Below are positions 44,088-55,447 of a stretch of 64,000 nt of DNA, one piece after another. The notes beneath the pieces were generated by a model. It saw only the letters and a list, made by a program, of their open reading frames with translations. It made no database searches and was not told where the DNA came from. The stretch lies in assembly GCA_965178125.1 (NCBI GenBank), contig OZ237743.1, positions 434,001 to 498,000 on the forward strand. The letters are read 5' to 3'. The position numbers were made by a program, and so were the translations under genes. Position 1 is the first letter of the stretch, and every line of letters starts with the position of its first letter. The DNA comes from Bilabrum cf. latius (taxonomy: Eukaryota; Bigyra: Bicosoecida; Bigyra; Bicosoecida).

Positions 44088-45699
44088 ATGGTGGATTGCA
44101 TTATACAGGAATGGCTACCACTCGATACCTATCGGAGCCCGTACAGAAGCATCACCTCGATTGTGAGACGCCAGTTTCCGCCTCAAGTCGAACACGAACA
44201 GTTTGCGAGAGAAGGAGCCCGCTGCACCGCATGCTTGCATAGGTTCCATTTCTTGATCTATAAGACAGATGCCATTGCAATTTCTGCAGGTTTCATCTGA
44301 CGGCATGCACGAGAGCTACAAGAGAGGCAGGAACGATTTTGCTCCCGAATGCCAATCCCTTCGGCAATTTCTGTGGGCGATCAAGCAGGGGTACTCCAGC
44401 GCCACAATGCCTTCCGGATCGGGCATGGCAGGCTTGAAGCAGCTGCTGGCGCTGCTGCCTTCGGATGGCATCCGGTTGAAGTCGCTGCGGCTGGTTGACG
44501 AGACGATCGATGTTCCGACAGCCAGGTTGCTTTGCGAGATGGTATGTTTGGACGTGGAGGGCCATAGGTTGTCTTGCTTGCATCTGAAGGACTGCATGTG
44601 GAAGCCAGGCGCCATGGCAGCACTGGCTCCGTCGATGCTGCACTCGGGGAGGTTGAATCGCCTGGATGCACTCCTCTTGCAGAGCACTGGCAAGCAATCG
44701 GTGAAAGGAGCCCATCAGGATCTGTTCGAGTCGCTCGGGTAGGTGCTAGGAGACTCGCGCTGCAGCTTGTATGCGCTGAGCCTGGTGGGCATGCTCGGAT
44801 GGAATCACCGATATGGTCCGGTTGAAGGTGTGGACTGGACTTGCATGTATCGGCGCAATGCCTTGGTGGCCAGGGGCATGCTGAGCAACAGAAGCATTCG
44901 GTATTTGTCGACTGGGGACTGCGTGGTGGATACAGAGCAGCTGGTCGCGTGGGCCGATGCTCTGGTCACGAGCTATTCCTTGCGGCAGCTTCTTGTGTCG
45001 TTTCATCCTGTGACGAACGAAGCCCGCATTGCGCTCGGTGCACCAGTGGCAAGGATCGTGCGTGAGAACGTGAGCATCAGGCACCTGATGCTGTTGTACG
45101 ACATGGAGAAAAAATGGACGACGGTGCCGCCTCCGTTGGACCTGCTGCGGGCAGCAATCAAATAGAACAGAGCGCTGCTATCGATATCGGTCGGATGTGA
45201 TGGATGCGAGTTCTACGACAGTCCACAAGATCTTCAGCTGCAGCACGACAAGAACCTGGATGCCGTGGTGGCGAATCCCCGGATTGGTTTCTACGACTGG
45301 TGCACCACAAATATGATTCACAAAAACGACAGCATGGAGCCAGTCATGCTGCCCCGGCTCCAGCACTACTAGTCCAGGCAGTCCAGGCTGTGGGCCTTGG
45401 TACGACATAGGACCGCTGCGCAAGCTCACCGGGATGCAAGGCTAGTGTGGCGAGCTGCAGCAGAGGGCAGGCCCCTAGAGTTGGCGAAACGATTGCGGCT
45501 CGGGGTGATGGCAGGTGGCGCGGACCGGCAAGTGCTTGTATCAGGCAGCTTGCTAGACGCGGGGCAAGCGGCCGAGGCAGGCGGGCATAGGGAATGCGTG
45601 CTGCTAGTGCGCCGGTCGGTAGCGCGAGAGCTGAACCGAAGGGCCATTCATCGTGGCCTGACAGAAGGTATGCCCACATGCTAGTGCGTGGTGTGGTAA
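44088..45699 (+). CDS. L5: probable LRR/ankyrin protein, 494 aa
   Basis: Exon 1 is 44,088-44,162, the intron 44,163-44,289, and exon 2 is 44,290-45,699 (TAA). The 5' two thirds nearly equal L4. One short patch differs completely (L-V-T-S-Y-S-L-R-Q replaces L-A-K-H-R-W-L-R-Q, near 44,970). The 3' end follows L2 (D-R-Q-V-L-V-S-G-S-L-L-D, and the C-V-V-W ending after a TAG codon). It converges on S4, 274 bases away, as L2 does on S3. Confidence 0.75.
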
Positions 45700-46542
45700 A
45701 CACTATGTCTATACGTCTGTGTGCTGACTGTCATTTTTACGGCTTGGAAGTGGCACAAGATGGTGATCTACGATAGCATGCGTTTATATGAGCGGCTCTC
45801 ATGGAGCGGTTTTGCTAGCGGGGTGTAATCCTTGACCCAACTATCACCAAAGAATACCCCACCTGCTGGTTGAGACCCATAGAAAGAGCAAAAGGCCACC
45901 GGTTCACTCCTAGCAACCGCACGGTCTCTGGGTTTCAGTGCCACTGCGTGTTGCCGGGTCAGGCCAAAGCCTGTCAGGTGGCCTCCCTTTGCGCTAGCCA
46001 AGTGCTCGTTTGCCAAACAAGCTTGCCAGGCAGGTCTTCATCATCAGGTAAGTACACTCGGATGTACATCGTGTCAGTCACAGGAGACTTCACGAACCAT
46101 CGGTTCAATCCACGCATGGCCTTGCAAGACCTGTGCCTGGACATGGGCTCCCCGCGAAGACCAGGCGTATCCTCCAGTGCTGCCCAGTGGGCCTTGAATG
46201 AGAAAGACTCAGGAGGATGGCGGAGATCGACAACGCTCTAACAGGAAGGGATCTACACATTGAATGAAGAGAAGTGGCCTTTCTATTCTCCCGCCATCAT
46301 CCACGGACAGTCATCGTACAGCTCCACAGCAGCCGCGATCTTGGGAGCTTCGGCCGGCTTGTCAGTTGTCGAGAGATAGCAGAGCCAGACGGACACCGTA
46401 GCGAATGCTTCAGATCGGAGGCCTCCTGGATTGCAATACACGTCACCGTTTCGCTGAGGAAATGCTGCTGTCGTGCTATGCTTCTGTTCCCGTGCGCGTG
46501 CTATCGTACGGCCGCCAGCAGCAGCGCCACCAGCAGCGGCAC

Positions 46543-46686
46543 CTCCAGCACCAGCACCAGCACCAGCACCAGCACCAGCACCAGCACCAGCACCAGCACC
46601 AGCACCAGCACCAGCACCAGCACCAGCACCAGCACCAGCACCAGCACCAGCACCAGCACCAGCACCAGCACCAGCACCAGCACCTG
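46543..46686. repeat. Hexanucleotide repeat encoding Ala-Gly in S4
   Basis: More than twenty copies of CCAGCA run through this stretch. On the minus strand, in the S4 frame, they encode alternating Ala and Gly. S3 has a shorter irregular Ala/Gly tract at the same place (33,775-33,835). Confidence 0.9.
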
Positions 46687-47844
46687 CAGACTACTCCATC
46701 TGTAAGTCACGAAACATGGCGTAGCTGAGCTTGACCGATACAATCACATCACGGGTCTATAAGTCCAGAACTTTCTACGCGTTGCTTCGTGTAGAGGAAG
46801 TCGGGAGCCTAGGCAGACGTCCACTGATCCGTTCAGATTTTGCATCACGTGATTCTACGAGTTCAATGTGCAACAGCGGGCGATATTCCGAACCAAGCAG
46901 GCCGCCAGAGCGTCCCCTTGCTGCCATTGGGTGACGGCCTTCAATGACAGGCGTCAAGTAGATCCGAAGTAGCGGTGCATTCTCCGCAGCTACACAAATT
47001 CCACCCACAAGCTTCTAGAAGCAGCCGCAATGGCATGTCCTCAACAAGTCGTGGCAGCCTTGCCGCCCTGTGCTGCTCCCGGTTCGTGGACAGTATGCGC
47101 ATCGCTTTGGAAGGAGGGAGCCGGTCGGAATCGCCCATCCATCCATGGACTCGATATTGCCAAGAATTATCTTGCGAGTGCGCCCGGTGCACGTTAGCCG
47201 GAGTCTATCTGGAGCTGGGGTGTCGTCTTTCTTCATTAAAGGTTTGATTGGGGCAGCTAGTTTAGCATCGCGAGCGTTCGCCAGCAGAAGGCTGCGAGCG
47301 GGACCGCTGCCGGCTCGAACAGTCTGCAGGGCAGAAGCCATGATCGAAAGGGCCCTAGCAACCCTGGGGGCTGCAAACGAGGTACCCTACGTAAACCGTG
47401 TCGGCCTGTCAACTGAGCACTCCGTGTCATCCACTGGATCCGGTGAAGCACATCCGCTGCCGCTGCACACTTCTGAAGGCTGAGGAGCCCTGGGCACAGT
47501 CGTGCATTTGAGCAACAGGTCAGTTATGGACTCGCCGTGTGCGAACATATCGACGTAGTATCCCCAATCTGAGAAGCCAGACATGGGAATCTCCTCTCCT
47601 GCTTCGGTACGCCGGCTCAAGGTCTGCACAGAGCCCACACAGAGTGGTGACCTAGAGTAGCACGGGAGCCAAACGTCCACTCTCGGCCTACTAGACATTC
47701 GTGAGGCAATCCGGGGTCGCTTAACTTGTCCAATGCCGCCATTGCCGGCGGCGGCAGTCGCCACAAAACCGTAGCGCAACAGAATCTCGAAGGATCTATC
47801 CACTTCTTTCATAGCCAGACCGTGAGACTGCACTTTCTCTCCAA

Positions 47845-48267
47845 TGACATCGTGACTTCCATGAAAGCTTCTTTTACAGACTCAACCACCCAAATACAAC
47901 CAGACATGGCATCGAACACAGAGCCGTCGCCATGTGCCTGAATCCACCGATGGATTTGTCCACCAGCGGAGACACACAACGAATTCTCCGGGCCCGGGCG
48001 GGTGGGAAAAGAATTCAAGACGATCTGTCAGTCCTGAGCTCTTCCACCCCGAATGGAGGCGATTGACTGGAGAAATGCCAACCTCCACTCTTCGTGGCCT
48101 GCCTCTTCCGTTAATCAGATTACGATGTCTAACGCTACAATTCCTCTTCCCACCTACGGACAAGGTGTTGCGGCGTTCTCCTTCTTCGCAGAGCCATCCT
48201 CATCGCACAGACGCTTATCATCTCATTTGACGTCAACAACGAATCAGACTCTGTCTCCTTAATACCA
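47845..48267. mobile_element. 423-bp non-autonomous element, copy 2, inside S4
   Basis: The length and end sequences equal those of 27,981-28,403. The empty site is preserved in S3 (…CTCTCCAA, then TGGAGATC near 34,980). Insertion added exactly the element and no target duplication. Confidence 0.88.
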
Positions 48268-50482
48268 TGGAGATCTAGACCACCCCGAGCACGGACTCCT
48301 CTCTGTATGCGGACCCACGAGCGGCCCTGGTGACAGCCTGAATCCTCTGAGCCATCCTTTCGACAACTGCTAAGCCCCACCCAATGACGGATGCACGCCG
48401 CTCGGGTGTCGATAGGCACAGTCTGCTCCAGCACGACCCACTACCAGCAGGTAGCTCCAACTGATGGCCTTCGGCAGCGTCGGTCTCACCTTCGCTGAAT
48501 ATCGCGATTGGAACCACAATGGACTGAGTACCCCTAGCTGCTTCAGTTGCCACCACAGTGCCGTGGCTGTCGCGTTTGTCTCTTGGCGTATACGCCTTGT
48601 TCTCTCGGCCCGGTGTGTTCCAGAGTAGTCCCTCAACATCTGGCTGCCTCATGGCTGCACCTCGTGCTACTCGACTCGTGGACCCTGGTACCACGTGGCC
48701 GCCCGCAATCGCGAAGATCTCTTCCTCCAGTCCAGTGAAGTCTCGGTTCAGCTGGAATTCATCATAGGAGTACACGACCGCCGTATCCAGCACAAAAATC
48801 ACCTAATTCAGCGCAAGTAGGCTTGAAGTAATGGGGAACTCGGTGGTTTCCTCACGAACGGCTTCGGATGCACGCCACAGCGGACTCATCAAGGGCTGGC
48901 CAGCTGCGCTGTGGGATGCACCTGCTGCAGTACGAGAATCGTGGGCAGGGTCAGCACCACCGGGTGCAGTGCCACCGACTCTACCTTCAGTACCAGCCGC
49001 CACAGACGATCCTATCCCAGCGGTCCGTCCACCCGTCAGTGGACTAACCTATCTATGCACGCCATCAAGCAATGGAACACTCCCAGCCTTCGATGATGTC
49101 GCTGTCTGAATCAGATTGGTCCCTGCCTCGCTGTCTTTGCCTACAACAGGCGTCGAGTTCGGTTCCAGCTGCGTGCTCCCGAGACCAGAGCCGCTGCTGC
49201 ACGGCGGCTCCGGTGCGGTGCCGTTTGTACTCTCGGTCCCACCGGAGCATACACAGCCAGAGCACGACTCCTCGCTGCCGCGCAGACCTGCCAGCTTCAC
49301 GGGGTGGTCAGGGTAGTGCGCCCGCACCAGCCCGCTCTTCACGATGAGTGCCTGCACCGTGGATCCCACACACGCTGCCATGCCGATGGACGACGGCTGA
49401 GGGATGAAGGCCCCGCTAGACATGCTGGCCTTGCCCAGCTGCTGGATGCCGCGCAGCACCTCTATCACGGCGCCAAGGTCAGCTACAGCCGGCTTGGGGG
49501 ACGCGAGCTGGAAGGCGAGCTTGCGCCATGCGGTGTGGGCGAAGCTCCGGGGAGCTCCATGCTGGTCGTTGCGATCCGGCCCGGGCGCGTAGCCGTTGAT
49601 GTCAAGGTGCTGGATGTACTGCAGCCCGCCGTCCTGGGTCTCTGTGCCTCGGGCCAGTCGGTCGAGGTGGGCGGCGGCAGTTGCGAGGGCGGTCCTCTTG
49701 GCCTCTGCTGCCACGAGGCCCCACACCATCTCGGTGTCCGGGTGGCGGCTGCTGCTTGTCGCGAATGCCGAGGACTGCAGAGCAGCCTGCACCTGGCACA
49801 GGGGCTTGAGGACAGGGGCGGCGTTGCCCGGCAGGCTGGTCATGGCAGCGAGCTTGCGGGCGCATCCAGCCGCGAAGCTCTGCAGGCCCAGCAGGTGAGC
49901 GGATGCACCGCTCGAGATGGCGGCGCTGTCAGTATGCTTGATCACAATGATGCCAGGAGCATCTGCGCGCTGCAGCTCATGTAACGCTTCGATCAGCCCG
50001 CTCGCGGCGTCATGCATGGCCTTGCCGACCTCTCTCGGGTCCATGTCCGTGACGAAGTCGACGAAGCGCTCCGCCGACAGCTCCTGTCTTTGATCCATCC
50101 AGTACATCATGTGCTTGCATTGATCATGCGCAGGCTGAGAGTCTGGCGCTGGAGGCGGATCGTGCTTGGATTTCCCCATTGTGAGAGGCTGCTGATTGTG
50201 GGTTCGCGCGGCGTTGGGGCCCGCATCATCTGCGATGAGAGCGAAGTCGGCACAAGCATACGATGGATTACTTCATATGATCAGCGAGCTAGCGAAGGAA
50301 GCCAATAATCTCTCACTGGCGTCTGACGGCATTGTGTCGAGCTTGGGATCAATAACCGACGGAGACTTCTTGAGCTCGGTTGTCCGAGTCCTGCGGCGCA
50401 CTCGGTGGGCTCTCGATGGCGAGTCACCCAGAGCTAATGGCAACAGCACTGTGAGCAGACAAAGCGATGCCAGCGTGCGCAT

Positions 50483-51056
50483 GGTAGCTGGAAATGAGTG
50501 GTTCTACCGGTCGCAAGCGTGATGCGTAGCGACCAACTCGGAATATTGCACCTTGACCGGAATGGCGTGCATGGCGCCATGAATATCGGATGATAAGCTT
50601 TTGGTTGTAATCATGGTCTATGCACATTTTGCAGAAGTGCACGCATGGAGCCGAGGCATGCATGAGACCTGGGTGGAGGTGAATTCAGATACAAACGCGA
50701 AGATGCGATATATTGGGGAACGCTTGGGCTACCTGTCCTTCTTCATGGTACATTGGCAATCTGTGTTTGTTCTATATGTGCTTGTTCGAGTGTCGGTAAG
50801 AGCGAGCAGGCGCTATCACTGATTGCTCGAAGTCTGACCGGGACCTAAGCTACTGGCAGGAGCAAGTGGGCCCGAAGATCTGCAGCCATGACAAGTGTTG
50901 GGGGATTGTATTGTATTAAGCCGATGTGACCGATTGTACCGTGGTCCTCCAGCCAGTCGTACTAGTGTCCACTCTATTGATACCCTCACGAGAACTTGGG
51001 CTGCTGCTTGCAGGATATGCACAATGCCAGCTGCGCGCCTGGTATCAGCGAACGCA
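50483..51056. other. Upstream region of S4
   Basis: This corresponds to 18,495-19,077 with more substitutions. No gene is supported. It separates S4 from the 3' end of the full BCS1/SAM gene. Confidence 0.45.
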
Positions 51057-54000
51057 TCAAGCCGCCATCCTTGCACACGCAAGCCGGACCGCAGCACGGT
51101 CCCCCACCCGCTTCAGCCCAAGAGCCTCCACCAACTCGCCATCCGTCGTGGCAGCCAGCTCCCATACAGACCTCACATGCTGCTGCCGACACCGTGCTGC
51201 GGCATCCGCAAGCCCAAGCGCCTCCAGGAGATCGCAGGCAGACCCAGAGGGCATGCCAGCAGTAGCCCCAGCAGGCGCATGCTCATGCTTCTACCCGTCG
51301 CCCTTGCCTATGCCCTTGCTCTTGCCCTTGTCCTTGCCCTTACCTATGCCCTTGCCCTTGCCCTTACCTATGCCCTTGCCCTTGCCCTTGCCCTTGCCCT
51401 TGCCCATATGCTGGCTCTCGCCCGGCCCCTTGTCTCGATCCTCCGCGCTTTCCCCTCCAGCCGATCCTGACCCCTACGACCTGTCCGGCTTGCACAGAGA
51501 CTCGACGGCCTTGTCCACCAGTGATAGGCCCGATAGGGACTCGCAGGCAGCGTGGCGGGAATCCAGGAGCCACCACTGCAGCTGCCGAATCGACATGCCA
51601 AGGACAAGGGGCGACGAGGAAGAGACAGGGGCTGCACCCGTCCCACTGCCACCACCAGCACCTACACCTGAAGAGGCGCCTTCGCTGCATCCATCATGCC
51701 CTGCAAGTGCCTCGCGAATCCCATGTGCAAGCGCTCTCGCTTCCTGACCCGCCATGCCACCGCCACCCGGCACTGCCTCGGGCATGGCAAACACAACCAC
51801 CGCCGATGCCAGTCGCAGCACGTCGTCGCGAGAGGCGCCGCACAGGAGCTGTCCCAGCGGAACCATCTCCAGCAGTCCCGCGGCCGTGCCATCTGCCACC
51901 GACTGCAGCACGCTCGTGTCAGCGTCGATGGCAAGCGACAGATCCTTGCGCAGAGGCGAGGCCGCCGGGCTCATCGCGATCAATCGAGTGTGCTTGGCCT
52001 GCTTGATTGCCGCAGCCGTGAAGCCATCGCTGTTCCCCCCAGCATCCACGGCGCTGTCTGCCTGCAGGAGCAGACGGGAGGACGGCGGCGTGCTTCCCAT
52101 CGCAGCCGAAGCACCGCTGCCTGCCACCAGCCGGAGAGAAACGTCGCGCAGGACGTGTGTTCCCACCCCACACAGGTCCACAGCCGCCCATCGCATGCTG
52201 CTGGTGACCTGATCATCGAGCTCGTCCGACTGCCAGTATTCGCTCCTGCCAGACGCAGCACTGGCCATGAGACCATACCCAGCACCAAGGACTCGAGCAG
52301 CTGCAACGGCAAGCGACAACCCGCCGCTGGTCCAACCTGTGCCTGCTGCATAGCTTCGATGCATGCTGGCTGCCAATCCACTCGTTTCCGACCGACACAC
52401 GGCGAGGCTCTCCAGCACTCCAAGGACCTGTCCGCGGGTGATGATGCAAGGCCTATGCTGGGACGAGCCAGAGTCGGGATGCACCCTGGGCCATGCACCC
52501 TGCAGCACGCGAGCAACGCAAGTCTCCCACTCGTCGCCACCGCCCGTCTGTGACTTGTAACCTGTTGCGGCGGCTAAGATCCGAGAAACCTCCTGCCAGC
52601 TCGCCACTGCCCCGCACAGCCAAGCAGTCTCGTCGCTCCCGCCGCCGCACGCAGCCATGAGAATCCCCTGCTCGTGCTTCAGTTTGGTCCACTCGTCCAT
52701 TGAAGCTACCTCTCCGCTGTACATGCCCCCGGCATCAAAGCCGAGGGCCACCCCGCTTGCCGCCTCGGTGCTGCTAGAGGCACTGGAGGCACCCAAGACG
52801 GACCTGCGGAGGTGTGCGCACGTTCGCACGCCTGCCTTGTTTGCCTCCCCAGCAAGCCGCCCCAGCCCCAGCCTCGCCAAGGCAGCGGCCGCGGGTGACT
52901 CCTCCAGCAAGTCGGGCAGTCTCTCTGATTGGCACAGTCCGGAGGAAGGGCGCAGCAGCCGCGCCATGCTGGCCGTGCTGGCTGTCTGCACGCCTGCAAC
53001 CGTGTCGCTTACCTCTAGGCGGACTGCCAATGGCAAGCCATAGAGGTCGCCAGACGCCGCAGCGCGCGCGAGCAGCCGCAGCATCTGCGCCAGGCTCAGC
53101 GCCCCCGCCTCGCCAACAGTGGCCGGCAGCTCGGCGGCCACGTCTTCTGCGAGGCGCCTGAGCTCCGGCTAGGACGCGTCTGCAGGCGCATTGGAAGCAG
53201 CCACGGAGGAATTGCGTCCGGATGATACGCGTGCGGTGCTGGCAGCTCTACGCCCCGAGCCGATCCCCCCTTCCTACTCGCCGAAGCAAGCCAGCACCAG
53301 GGCTTCGGCCCGGGCCCGGTCTAGCAGAGTGAAACGCATCCTGGCAAACTCCTCTCCCTTCATCATCCCCTGCAGCAGTCTCTGGTGGTAGGGTCGGCGA
53401 ATTCCCAGGGCCTTTAGCTCTTTCTTGTCGGATACGACGCCCTTGATGTGCTCGACAGTGTGCAGCCGTGCCGCTTCAAAGGCCTTGGCGTACTCCGGCA
53501 TACCCAGCCTCCTCAGGAAGACGGGGAGGGCCAGGGTGCCTGCGTGTTCCTGCGCCTGGGATGTCGCTAGCACCTTGATGTCTTGTATGGCCAGGTCAGG
53601 CCTGCCCCTGCGCTCGAGGAAAAAGCCCTGGAGCTTGGCCATGCTGACCGTCCCGTGCGGCAGCAGGGACACAAAGGAGGCCGAGATGCCACGCGTTAGG
53701 GCTGGCATCATGCCGCCTTCTGCAATGGCAGGCGGTGCCATGGCCTAGCCATCGCCTCCCAGCTGCTGCTGCTGACCCATGCCCTGGGCGTCTGCTTCCG
53801 GGAAGAAACGCCGGAACATCCTGCGGATCTGCAGGGGGGAAGCGTGTGGAATCTCCTGCACCACGTCGCAGCGGCCCGGCCGGATGAGAGCAGGGTCCAG
53901 CTTTTCCATGTGGTTGGTAGTCATGATCGTGATGCGCCCTTGCTGGGAGGCCACCCCATCCAGCGCGTTCAGGAGGCCAGAGAATGTCACTCCGCGCCGC

Positions 54001-55145
54001 CCGCCCCTGACTCCGCCACCACCGCCGCCACCACCACCCTGCGCCGTCCAGCCGCCCCCGCTCCCTCCTGCCGAGACCTTGTCGCGTCCCACGAATAGCC
54101 CGTCCACGTCTTCAAACAGCAGCATGGAGCCCGGCGGTGAGAATGCCAAGGCCTCCCTGAGCTGCTCATCATCTAGTGAAGCGTCGCTAAGGTTCACCAG
54201 GCACACGTCCATCTTGAGCTCGCCTGCCAGAGCGAGGCAAAAGCTCGACTTGCCCGTCCCAGGGGGGCCGTGCAGGAGGTAGCCCCGGCGGTACGGAATG
54301 CCCCGATCCGCGTACCACCGCGCCGATCGTAGGAAGAGCCGTGCGTCGCTGACCAGCCTGTCTGCCACACCGTCGGGAAGCACCACCGAGCTGAGAGGGC
54401 GCGGGATCCTGCGGGAGGACACGGTCCAGCCCCACCACGTGGACGTCATGATGCGCGTGTATCCCTTGTTCACGCCGATCTGCTCCTCCTGGCACTTGTC
54501 CACGAACCCCCGCAGTGCCCTCGCCCCGTGGGCAGGATCCAGGGCCATGGCAGTGAGCGAGAGCGACTTGAGGTCCCTTGACTGCTTGCTCCAGCCTACT
54601 TTCAGCGTCCCCTGTGACGTGAGCGTGGCAAAAATTGTGGTTCCATCGATCACGGCCCTCGTGGATCCCACCTCCGGCCGCATCCTGACCTGATCCGGTG
54701 GCAGTAGGGCGCTGCTGGGCGGCTGGTACGCGCTGTTCAAACGCCGGTGCTTGGCGTGCTGCTAGCGAATGAGCCGAGCCAAAGCGGCATCGGTGGTTGA
54801 TTGCATGATATCTTGCTTCAACACGTCGTTCGCTGCGCTAGAGCCTTCCGGCTTGCCTTCTTTCTGCTTATTCTCGACGAGGTCCACCGTGCGATCTGAC
54901 GTTGTTCGCGCTCCAGTTTGAAGATTGAAATGCAGCGGGCGCACTTGTCGCGCTAGGTACGATAAGACGGCATTGTAAGTAAACGAATCTGTCTGAACTT
55001 CCAGCGTTGCAACCATGCGATCCTGAATGCCCTAGATGGTGACCTGTATGGTGTACGCCAAACTTGCGCTCGCAGCCATGTCCATCGACGAGACCAGCAT
55101 GGATCCCATGCTGGATGAGTGCAAAACCGAGTCTCGCAGATCCAT
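51057..55145 (-). CDS. BCS1-like AAA ATPase with two SAM domains, 1362 aa
   Basis: One frame is open from ATG 55,145 to TGA 51,057-51,059 with seven TAG codons (55,032, 54,762, 53,745, 53,274, 53,169, 51,474 and 51,291). The N-terminal 250 residues match the BCS1 N-domain pattern. The AAA module follows: Walker A, H-G-P-P-G-T-G-K-S-S (about 299); Walker B, M-L-L-F-E-D-V-D (about 345); sensor I, I-M-T-T-N-H; and R-P-G-R-C-D. SAM-like domain 1 is near residues 540-595. A long Ala/Ser-rich helical region comes next, then (Gly-Lys)n and SAM domain 2 at about 1305-1360. BCS1 proteins refold or translocate partners at membranes; SAM domains oligomerise. The frame is open upstream of 55,145, so a membrane-anchor exon may be missing. 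Confidence 0.82.
51298..51411. repeat. CCCTTG repeat encoding the Gly-Lys tract
   Basis: About fifteen CCCTTG units, some mutated (TCTTTG-, CCTATG- and GTCCTTG-type), encode Gly-Lys on the minus strand. Shorter, differently interrupted versions occur at 19,321-19,362, 30,110-30,150 and 38,030-38,078. Confidence 0.85.
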
Positions 55146-55447
55146 GACGAACGAGAGACAGGCGAGGACAAGATTACGAGCTTGCCCGAATAAGCCGATC
55201 ACGGTATCCTACTTCGCTGGTTCATCCTCCAGATTCGACTACCCGAGGCTATTCTTACAAAGCAGGACAAGGCAAACGACTGTAATCAATAGAAATACTG
55301 ATCGAATCTAGGGGTGGCGCACCATCGAGCCATATATTGCCCTGTTCTTGCCGCAGAATCAAACCAGTACTTTGTAAGGTGTAGTTTGAGGACGATTCTG
55401 AATTATGCTAAAATCGAGGAAAGGCAACTGTACACAAACCATCTGCC
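55146..55447. other. Divergent intergenic region
   Basis: This probably holds the promoters of the BCS1/SAM gene (minus) and the RagC-like gene (plus). The BCS1 frame continues open through part of it with two TAG codons, so an upstream exon or start cannot be excluded. Confidence 0.4.

Larger units (their letters stand above)
43195..45699. repeat. 2505-bp tandem duplication, second unit
   Basis: Second unit (Z2 plus L5). It departs from the first unit towards the 3' end of L5, where it resembles L2 instead. Confidence 0.85.
45974..50482 (-). pseudogene. S4: subtilisin-like protease interrupted by a mobile element
   Basis: Exon 1 is 50,482-50,317 with the usual signal peptide, the intron is 50,316-50,230, and exon 2 starts at 50,229. 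The frame runs through the Asp and His motifs to 48,268 and then enters a 423-bp element (48,267-47,845). The element gives a TGA after about a dozen codons. Beyond it the frame resumes with G-E-K-V-Q-S-H-G, the Asn motif, G-T-S-F-A-A-P and the C-terminal domain to TGA 45,974-45,976. The element length is a multiple of three, so the frame itself is kept. Translation would end before the Asn and Ser motifs, so no active enzyme is expected unless the element is removed. Confidence 0.8.

Noticed and set aside
46405-46728. Poly-His-Gln or poly-Ala-Pro proteins in the plus frames
   Set aside because: They are translations of the CCAGCA repeat in non-coding frames; the S4 minus-strand frame explains the region.
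47845-48267. The 423-bp insert in S4 acting as a spliceable intron
   Set aside because: No GT/AG pair at its ends on the S4 strand restores the frame.
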